In this document: in pieces, positions 62,501 through 64,000 of the stretch | Layout: each line of letters begins with the position of its first letter | Position numbering within the stretch: position 1 is the stretch's first letter | DNA from: Cladorhizidae sp. MBARI D1340-BT2 | Taxonomy: Eukaryota > Porifera > Demospongiae > Poecilosclerida > Cladorhizidae | Reading direction: 5' to 3' | NCBI GenBank assembly: GCA_028752905.1 | Contig: JAQNBH010000009.1 | Span: 24,288,370-24,352,369 of the forward strand | Length of the DNA stretch: 64,000 nucleotides | The notes under the pieces: generated by a model | The model's input: only the letters and a program-made list of their open reading frames with translations | The model's database searches: none | What the model was told of the DNA's origin: nothing | Program-made: the position numbers and the translations under genes

Positions 62501-63123
62501 ACAGGGAGGGTAGGACCATAGGGACTAGGGTAATTCGTCGAGGGAAAGAACATTGCTGAGTTTTGGGCCAGTAGGCCACGCCCCCTGTCCATGCCGCCTC
62601 CAAAGGTTTAGGACAGATATAGGTCGGCGGCACAGTAATATTTCTCCCGACTCTTTCTGTCTACCTGTGTTTCCTTGCCCTCAATCACAGGGGAGCCAGA
62701 GAGGGTGGGACCAGAAGGATAGGGGCAACACCTGAGGCCAGAAAGGCCACTTTTCGAGTGCTTGTACCAATGAAAGTTAAAATAACCTGCACTAAATAAA
62801 CACATTGCCTGGAGCGCCTACACGACTGGCCTAGTTCTACATAGCTCATTACCAAACAAGTATTTTCACACATTCCATTACTGCAGTACAAACACTCGGG
62901 CCTTACCGATGACTTGGAGAGTTCCTGGATAGAAGCACCAAGTTTATCATTCTCTTCTCTCAGAAGCACATTGCCTGCAAATAGGAAGTGGAATGGAAGC
63001 AAACACTGAGTGTAGGGAGTGCGTCAGCTACTAACTGCAGACATACATTACCATAAACATAGGTTTTGTAGCAGCTGGGAGGTCCAGCAGCCAGCAAGCT
63101 ACTATGCTTCGCTACCGCTGTCT
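26469..63123 (-). CDS. NDC80: NDC80/HEC1-like kinetochore protein, spliced, 5' part beyond the window
   Basis: NDC80 is the long coiled-coil subunit of the kinetochore complex that binds spindle microtubules. Eleven minus-strand exons (63052-63123, 62907-62974, 59667-59710, 55139-55236, 54494-54686, 41663-41831, 41333-41437, 34945-35037, 34656-34783, 31563-31665, 26469-26582) join in frame with consistent phase at all ten junctions, ending in TAG. The product is about 390 residues, largely heptad-like coiled coil. From memory of human NDC80, matches in the same order are: LREENDKLGASIQEL with the early rod; VQPMSATDAQTLQKE with NQKYSVADIERINHE; RINSKLYRLAALLP with the YHKLARKLKLIP turn; then C-terminal coiled coil. 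The calponin-homology head is not in the window and should lie to the right. Introns total about 35 kb and hold most of the transposons and several satellites. Exon borders are firm; the family name is an inference from weak but ordered similarity. The alternative is an unrelated coiled-coil gene. Confidence 0.68.
26930..27020. repeat. 13-bp tandem repeat, ~7 copies
   Basis: Perfect copies of AGCTTCAACTGCT in the last intron of the NDC80-like gene. Confidence 0.96.
27530..27970. repeat. complex tandem repeat inside piggyBac-1
   Basis: Two alternating half-units share TAGCTAGCAAATTAGCTAGC and GCTTGAAG. One is followed by TGTATAGGCAGTTTGAGCTG and the other by TTGGCAGTTTTAGA. About four double units of ~105-115 bp, diverged. 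Confidence 0.85.
28085..28985 (-). pseudogene. piggyBac transposase relic
   Basis: The N-terminal piece (28614-28985) is acidic, has a VQAAP tandem repeat, and ends PIDFAQLFLDDTILRRIVEE with TNL, the conserved N-terminal helix of PGBD-type transposases. Further on, in shifted frames, come AVDESIGFKGR and KAYVLADSSSGYTYSW near 28320-28460, carrying the first catalytic Asp region. Near 28130-28200 is NGVHALKWMDKRDVTIL, the conserved insertion strand. Stops and frameshifts lie between the pieces, and the C-terminal third is replaced by the tandem repeat. Not functional. Confidence 0.87.
29322..31562. other. intron sequence, no gene recognised
   Basis: Unique sequence in the last intron of the NDC80-like gene. 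A 26-bp direct repeat (AAATAAAGGTGGGCGGTTAA) occurs twice near 30740-30790. Two weakly similar blocks near 29460-29660 and 30120-30290 may be old copies of one another. Confidence 0.45.
31563..31665 (-). CDS. NDC80: NDC80-like gene, window exon 10
   Basis: Acceptor TATATGTAG, donor GTAAGG. Encodes GKTTIAANEQQLKERTEELE and VLVDLITKFTEALH, matching the spacing of the C-terminal coiled coil that leads to the tetramerisation region in NDC80. Confidence 0.74.
31666..32567. other. intron sequence, no gene recognised
   Basis: A poly-C run lies at about 31740. No exon or transposon end was recognised. Confidence 0.45.
32568..33706. repeat. 30-bp minisatellite, ~38 copies, opposite orientation to 12.8 kb
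   Basis: The unit contains TGAAGCTAGTGGAGTAGCTC, the reverse complement of the 12771-13311 unit. The period is exact, with only CACACA, CACGCA or CATGCA variation. Period 30 is a multiple of three, so plus and minus frames of several hundred codons stay open. I regard them as artefacts because the array is in an intron and has no coding flank. Confidence 0.97.
33707..34655. other. intron sequence, no gene recognised
   Basis: Starts with short duplications (TCGTTTGAAGTGTAA twice, TTACTCCAATAATAA twice). Otherwise unique. Confidence 0.45.
34656..34783 (-). CDS. NDC80: NDC80-like gene, window exon 9
   Basis: Acceptor TTCTTACAG, donor GTAAGA. Encodes MNEETMKTQMTERQILEKQL and on through ESVAEKTYLATCS. 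Two bases carry over to exon 10. Confidence 0.74.
34945..35037 (-). CDS. NDC80: NDC80-like gene, window exon 8
   Basis: Acceptor TTCTGCTTAG, donor GTGGAC (weak). Encodes LHTEIVREKLEVENSEHSLD and IGREILDKKRK, charged coiled coil. An alternative acceptor 8 bases inside would give a stop codon at the junction. Confidence 0.65.
35113..35410. repeat. foldback MITE, copy C (truncated)
   Basis: Matches one arm and the central palindrome of the elements at 53471 and 56027 (TAAATATCTCCAGATTGCCA, GTGCTAGAGAGTTGAAATTA). The centre (GTCAAGCGCCCGG to GCGCGCTTGACCACGTACTT) folds back on itself. The second arm is missing. Confidence 0.85.
36021..36350 (+). CDS. putative N-terminal exons of the TTAA-element transposase
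   Basis: An ATG at 36021 opens a lysine-rich stretch (MGKRTEKHFKQKGQGFKK). The frame ends shortly after 36141 unless an intron with a GC donor (CAAG|GCAAGT) is removed to the acceptor TTTGTTAG at 36202. That join continues in phase as VSLLDPVGGVAPSV up to a stop near 36350. The splice is an inference from the sites alone. A nuclear-localising role for the basic stretch is plausible. Confidence 0.45.
36769..37130 (+). pseudogene. Mutator-like transposase domain relic
   Basis: The frame 36769-37023 contains IIDVSITVDGTWLRQGHKSN and YGLVAVMSWDTGEVLDYYLM. This is the SFDGTW-R-GH-S block, with its catalytic Asp, of the transposase domain labelled Mutator-like in many invertebrate proteins. About 15 bases later, in another frame, come NCEANFEGSSVSMEVVGTQK, then a stop, then RSVERLKLRYTHIN, the conserved GSS-ME and RY segments. 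The expected GDGD after RYT is lost to stops. Relic. Confidence 0.75.
38558..39108. repeat. minisatellite, 61-bp unit, ~9 copies
   Basis: The unit contains GGAGACCTAGCCATTGGAGT and GAGGAACCACCATCACTGTT. Variation is CCACCATC or CCACCCATC; one copy is shortened near 38880. It lies just upstream of the gypsy gag fragment. Confidence 0.94.
39134..41295 (+). mobile_element. Ty3/gypsy-like retrotransposon fragment 1 (gag, protease, no RT)
   Basis: An arginine-rich N-terminal gag region (YRRREEQRGSREPSHRRR) is followed by capsid-like sequence with a SCAN-type pattern (DEDDVTAFFRQFQDF, then DFVLERMPSWLCTWV), in several frames. A CCHC knuckle split by a frameshift lies near 40465-40500 (RCYNCQ, then HIAVKCP). 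A retroviral-type aspartic protease motif follows (LKVDTGEDVSLI). After an acidic stretch a short EEGLLYRHLP near 41255-41285 resembles the run-in to integrase. Reverse transcriptase and RNase H are absent, so an internal deletion is likely. No LTR was recognised. Stops and shifts make it inactive. Confidence 0.78.
40467..40916 (+). pseudogene. zinc-knuckle end and protease of gypsy fragment 1
   Basis: An open stretch of 149 codons beginning inside the CCHC knuckle. The DTG triad with hydrophobic flanks (SLKVDTGEDVSLIRSDL) and later AMLLGRNVPGFG (the second conserved protease element, LLG near the end of the fold) identify an aspartic protease of retroelement type. Upstream gag is in a different frame. 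Confidence 0.75.
41333..41437 (-). CDS. NDC80: NDC80-like gene, window exon 7
   Basis: Acceptor CATTCTGTAG, donor GTGTGT (weak). Encodes EDMHQLEERVASTTLECEGK and IIQAQATHSMASLNH. A gypsy fragment ends only about 40 bases past the donor. Confidence 0.66.
41663..41831 (-). CDS. NDC80: NDC80-like gene, window exon 6
   Basis: Acceptor CCATACAG, donor GTACAT. Encodes CQRINSKLYRLAALLPDV and then ADPEVIQKLINHARQLR. The LYRLAALLP segment corresponds to the conserved turn before the loop in the NDC80 rod. Ends in phase 0. Confidence 0.75.
41832..43617. other. intron sequence, no gene recognised
   Basis: Unique sequence in the 12.7-kb intron between exons 5 and 6, with a poly-C run at about 43346-43362. 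A diverged short repeat around CTTAGCAGGCCTTGCCTTAG occurs three times near 43390-43500. Confidence 0.45.
43632..46205 (+). promoter_or_regulatory. six GTTACTTTCGTTAC motifs, putative transposase-binding sites
   Basis: Copies at 43632-43645, 43800-43813 (ends TTAT), 44011-44024, 45983-45996 (TTTTG centre), 46025-46038 and 46192-46205. Each is a direct repeat of GTTAC around TTTC. Copies 3 and 5 are preceded by a further GTTAC or TTAC. They cluster near both element ends and flank the gene. Confidence 0.75.
44295..45869 (-). pseudogene. transposase-like gene of the GTTACTTTCGTTAC element
   Basis: Read right to left. The first piece (45525-45869) has GCVCQYHEDIILALDAFHKL, a Cys/His pattern. 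After stops and frame changes come LPDDITKLSIWSDGTSAQFK near 45050-45110, then GLSITWNFFATSRGKGPVDG and TGGSVKRHV (44579-45019). The last piece (44295-44555) has VYDRKAWIGEVVQ and WNWPTKHDPLPVPREDILC, a Tudor-like tail. I recognise this order (CxxH region, SDG-SQFK, FFATSHGKG-DG-GG, tail) from many uncharacterised cnidarian and other invertebrate proteins. I cannot name the superfamily from memory. Stops between pieces show decay. Confidence 0.68.
46564..47668. other. intron sequence, no gene recognised
   Basis: Unique sequence. It may include the 3' end of gypsy fragment 2, but no LTR was recognised. Confidence 0.4.
48209..50652 (+). mobile_element. hAT-type DNA transposon 2, inserted in gypsy fragment 2
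   Basis: The left end reads CAGGCGTAACCACCA and the right end TGGTGGTTACACCCCTG. As inverted repeats they share TAACCACCA and the CAGG start, with a small length difference between. Outside both ends the gypsy integrase resumes on the minus strand. Possible target duplications are diverged: the minus strand reads GCTACTGCAG on one side and TGGACTGATC on the other. Confidence 0.82.
48431..50448 (+). pseudogene. hAT transposase with TTF finger and DUF4371 (ZMYM1-like), broken
   Basis: The first piece (48431-48646) has FQASWFGAWPWLHYEE and FFCHTC, a TTF-type zinc finger. The main open frame (48613-49356, 247 residues) has WKDATISFRKHETSECHR, VDETNDVANIEQVVIVLRWV and GQCYDGAAAMAGRKSG, matching the RNase-H-like catalytic core with its first two acidic residues. 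A stop follows at 49354. Later pieces carry a CPTRW motif and LASILSNYEVLFKLW. The tail reaches PATNATSE, where the hAT dimerisation motif (SERSFS) is cut by a stop. A 47-bp tandem duplication near 49404-49492 adds to the damage. Confidence 0.87.
51832..52632. repeat. minisatellite, 16-bp unit, ~50 copies
   Basis: The unit is ACTAGTGCCTGAACAC. Variants are CTGAATGC, CCCGAACAC, GTGTCCAAACAC and a deleted form CTACCTGAACAC. Blocks of variants recur in order, pointing to multi-unit duplications. Confidence 0.96.
52633..53470. other. no gene recognised; short 50-bp-class repeat
   Basis: Near 53225-53400 about four diverged copies share GGGTTGTAGTAGTACACAGA and TCAGAGTT. Otherwise unique. Confidence 0.5.
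53471..54111. repeat. foldback MITE, copy A
   Basis: The left arm starts AAGGGGGGACAGTTGCATTT. Its inner part (from GATATATAGCTCAAACGATA) is repeated in reverse from about 53890 to 54111 around a centre near 53860. The outermost ~90 bp of the right arm are missing. Open frames seen in it on both strands are mirror images of each other and not genes. Confidence 0.88.
54112..54493. other. intron sequence, no gene recognised
   Basis: Short unique stretch between MITE A and exon 5 of the NDC80-like gene. Confidence 0.4.
54494..54686 (-). CDS. NDC80: NDC80-like gene, window exon 5
   Basis: Acceptor CTTATTATAG, donor GTGAGA. It is the longest exon, with 63 full codons. It includes STKIVELEEQIQVQPMSATD, the best-matching stretch to human NDC80, then an acidic coiled coil ending ISELQMQHN. 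Confidence 0.75.
54687..55138. other. intron between exons 4 and 5
   Basis: Contains two to three diverged copies of a block around GAGAGGAGCTATAGC (54900-55010). Nothing else was seen. Confidence 0.5.
55139..55236 (-). CDS. NDC80: NDC80-like gene, window exon 4
   Basis: Acceptor GCATTTCAG, donor GTGAGT. Encodes EELEEHMNTNLLLAIEAVEM and continues through ERTAIDLRASEV. Phase 2 in, phase 1 out. Confidence 0.72.
55483..55640. repeat. minisatellite, 27-bp unit, ~6 copies
   Basis: The unit contains CATGAGCAGGTGTGGCCTTG and CACGTGC. Period 27 keeps frames open on both strands; these are artefacts. Confidence 0.94.
55641..56026. other. intron sequence, nothing recognised
   Basis: Unique sequence between the 27-bp array and MITE B. 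Confidence 0.45.
56027..56825. repeat. foldback MITE, copy B (most complete)
   Basis: Two arms of about 390 bp face each other around a centre near 56415. The left end is GGGGGGCAGTTGCATTTT after TTTAA. The right end is AAAACGCAACTGTCACCCC before TTTTA. It has no open reading frame of its own. The left flank ends in TTAA, so TTAA-type insertion is possible but the right side does not show it clearly. Confidence 0.88.
56826..59030 (+). mobile_element. piggyBac-type element (piggyBac-2), ends unresolved
   Basis: The region left of the transposase has GGGGTACAGGTGTACCCC at 56838-56855 and its exact complement at 57008-57025, beside ACTGCC and AGCAGT blocks. A similar block (ACTGCCAAAGGGGTACACCA) lies at about 59498-59520, outside the gene and in the same direction as the left one. 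TTAACCTTCGCACTG near 59453 could be an end. I could not pair the termini with confidence. Confidence 0.6.
57280..59027 (+). pseudogene. piggyBac transposase with C-terminal Cys-rich domain, broken
   Basis: An acidic N-terminus (YEEEEEEEICIDSDEDVDEH region) is followed, after stops near 57400 and 57600, by a nearly intact core. It has SHTCIDETLYAFRGKC (first Asp), RGITVDNFFTSIPLAENLWE (second Asp) and NATKGAVDTFDKLIVQYSC (third Asp). The C-terminus has CYLCSRKNDRKSRNHCGLC and then CKEH and CVPC, a zinc-binding cross-brace typical of piggyBac transposases. A frameshift near 58410 and stops near 57838 and 58629 break it. It is better preserved than piggyBac-1 and clearly a different family. Confidence 0.9.
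59031..59666. other. intron sequence; possible piggyBac-2 right flank
   Basis: AT-rich sequence followed by the ACTGCCAAAGGGGTACACCA block near 59498. No exon was recognised. Confidence 0.5.
59667..59710 (-). CDS. NDC80: NDC80-like gene, window exon 3 (44 bp)
   Basis: Acceptor TTCTTATGTAG, donor GTAAGT. Encodes IPVLQTEVDQCDRE plus two bases. It is too short for most gene finders; support comes from both strong splice sites and the phase match on each side. Confidence 0.65.
59935..60145. repeat. dispersed repeat, single-unit form of the 12.7-kb element
   Basis: Similar along its length to 12690-13400 (ACTGGGTGTGGCCTCAACAA, TGAGCTACACCACTAGCTTC, GAAGTGCAGA, GTCCAGTGATCTGCAG), but with only one copy of the 30-bp unit in the middle. 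Confidence 0.82.
60161..60420. repeat. minisatellite, 37-bp unit, 7 copies
   Basis: The unit contains AGCTTAGCCTGCCTCAGTGC and CACTGTGTCATGCAACA. It directly adjoins the dispersed repeat at 59935-60145. Confidence 0.95.
60421..60882. other. intron sequence, no gene recognised
   Basis: Unique sequence that provides the start of the long open frame running into the next array. I do not treat that frame as a gene. Confidence 0.45.
60883..61612. repeat. minisatellite, 23-bp unit, ~31 copies
   Basis: The unit contains CAACAAGGTTATGGAGAACA. Variation is ACATC, AGACC or AGATC. Because 23 is not a multiple of three and the unit has no stop on the plus strand, all three forward frames read the same 23-residue peptide (GYGEHINKVMENTSTRLWRT then HQQ). 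Frames of 219-333 codons result. It is in an intron of the minus-strand gene, so I call these artefacts. Confidence 0.96.
61737..62068. repeat. minisatellite, 38-bp unit, ~9 copies
   Basis: The unit contains GCCTTCACAGCCATAGCTAG and CCTCAAGTAAGAGAGTC. The last copies are shortened. Confidence 0.94.
62069..62906. other. intron sequence; poly-C run and a diverged duplication
   Basis: A poly-C run is at about 62201-62219. Two blocks (around 62498-62580 and 62690-62755) share GGGAGGGTAGGACCA-like sequence and may be an old tandem duplication. No exon was recognised. Confidence 0.45.
62907..62974 (-). CDS. NDC80: NDC80-like gene, window exon 2
   Basis: Acceptor TATTTGCAG, donor GTAAGG. Encodes NVLLREENDKLGASIQEL and SKSS in heptad-like spacing. 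Ends in phase 0. Confidence 0.7.
63052..63123 (-). CDS. NDC80: NDC80-like gene, window exon 1 (tentative)
   Basis: Bounded by acceptor TTTTGTAG and donor GTAATG. It encodes TAVAKHSSLLAAGPPSCYKT and YVYG, ending one base into a glycine codon that exon 2 completes. CYKTYVYG resembles CYESFMSG just after the head domain of human NDC80. It is the least certain exon because about 30 residues expected next are absent. Confidence 0.42.
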
Positions 63124-64000
63124 CTACAAAACAACTTTGTTATGCATCTGTAATGATTCTGCTGTGAACCAATAGGCCGCCCACCTTCTTGGTGAGTACA
63201 GGTGTTTGTGCTGCTTTCCACCAAAGAAGAACTTCCAGAAACAGTAGCATAAGCCAGGAAGAGACCAGACCTTTCACGAAGGCAGTTGCGATTGTCAAAA
63301 GAATAGCAGAGAATGATTTAATCCGAGAGGAACAACATTTCCTGCTGCGCTAGGATATGCACTTTATTAGTTAGGTATAAAGGGGCGTGGTATTTCATTA
63401 AAAATGCAATTTAGTGAGCACTCACAGAGTGAATGGCCCTCGCTGAAACAGCAGTTTGGCGTACTTGGCCAGCATACTGTGGGCAGGACTAAGTGCCTAC
63501 AGAAGCTGTCTAGCCATGTCACGAAAAAAAATAACCCCCCCCCTCTCCACGAAAAACCGCCCACATCTTCCGAAAGCAGTTTGGTTGGTAACTTTGCCAC
63601 CTAAATGTAGTGGTGTTGATTAGTTTACCTCCTAAATGTAGAGTGGTTGATTAGTTGACCTCCTAAATGATGGGGGCCAGCCAAAAAGCTGACTGGCTGA
63701 AGCTTCTGCTCTGGAGTCACAGTGCATGTCAGACCAGCTCTTTTTATACGCAGTCGGACAGGAAGTATCTCGGAATCTCTGTGCTGGTATATACTAGTTC
63801 ATATAAACCCAACCTTCTCGTTTAAATAACTGTTTTTACTCATATTGTCATTACCTAGGCAAGCTAGCATATTAATCGATGAACGCTGACATTATTTGAG
63901 GTTTGTTTAAAACTACTAAACTTTTTCCCCCAAGAATAAACATATCATTAGAATGCAAATACAATAAGCTGCAGTTTGGTATAGGAATCAGTTTGGTATA
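63124..64000. other. upstream part of the NDC80-like gene, exons not resolved
   Basis: A possible further exon ends at an AAG|GTGGGC donor near 63190, in the phase exon 1 needs, but its similarity is too weak to call. At 63599-63668 about three copies of a ~32-bp unit (ACCTCCTAAATGTAG) occur. The calponin-homology head was not found. Confidence 0.4.

Noticed and set aside
62436..62633. Minus-strand open frame near exon 2 of the NDC80-like gene
   Set aside because: It has no splice borders in phase with the neighbouring exons and no coiled-coil character.
63191..63300. A further upstream exon of the NDC80-like gene (SSLVESSTNTCTHQE)
   Set aside because: The donor and phase fit exon 1, but the peptide is low-complexity, no clear acceptor was found, and no match to the family was seen.

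Overview
The window is eukaryotic and animal-like. Protein-coding sequence is split into small exons with GT-AG borders, repeat-filled introns separate them, and about a quarter of the 64 kb is minisatellite. DNA transposons (two hAT, two piggyBac, two further cut-and-paste types) and two Ty3/gypsy-like fragments fill much of the rest. No bacterial, organellar or free viral genes were seen. The mix of transposon families and repeats suggests a marine invertebrate, with a sponge as my low-confidence best guess. No tRNA or rRNA gene was recognised by eye.

Two host genes can be supported. On the plus strand at 23.37-23.86 kb lies the large 3' exon of a Rac-family small GTPase, ending in a polybasic stretch and a CLLL prenylation box. 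A damaged partial copy lies about 0.7 kb downstream. On the minus strand, eleven small exons between 63.12 kb and 26.47 kb join with matching phase at every junction. They encode about 390 residues, mostly coiled coil, that I read as the rod and C-terminal part of the kinetochore protein NDC80/HEC1. Its N-terminal head would lie beyond the right edge of the window.

Layout: 0-6.1 kb is tandem repeat. At 6.1-9.2 kb a decayed hAT transposon splits a 28-bp satellite that resumes to 9.9 kb. From 10 to 21.4 kb a run of different minisatellites (13-74 bp units) has no recognisable gene. From 23.3 to 24.5 kb is the Rac locus. From 26.5 to 63.1 kb is the NDC80-like gene, whose introns carry piggyBac 1 (27.3-29.3), a 30-bp satellite (32.6-33.7), a TTAA-flanked element (35.6-38.3), gypsy fragment 1 (39.1-41.3), a DNA transposon with repeated GTTACTTTCGTTAC motifs (43.6-46.6), gypsy fragment 2 interrupted by a second hAT (47.7-51.7), foldback MITEs (53.5, 56.0 and a partial one at 35.1), piggyBac 2 (57-59) and further arrays (60-62 kb).

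Nearly all transposon genes carry stops or frameshifts and are relics. The most useful points are the reconstructed NDC80-like gene, the ends of several elements read directly from the sequence, and repeats that appear at more than one locus in informative states.
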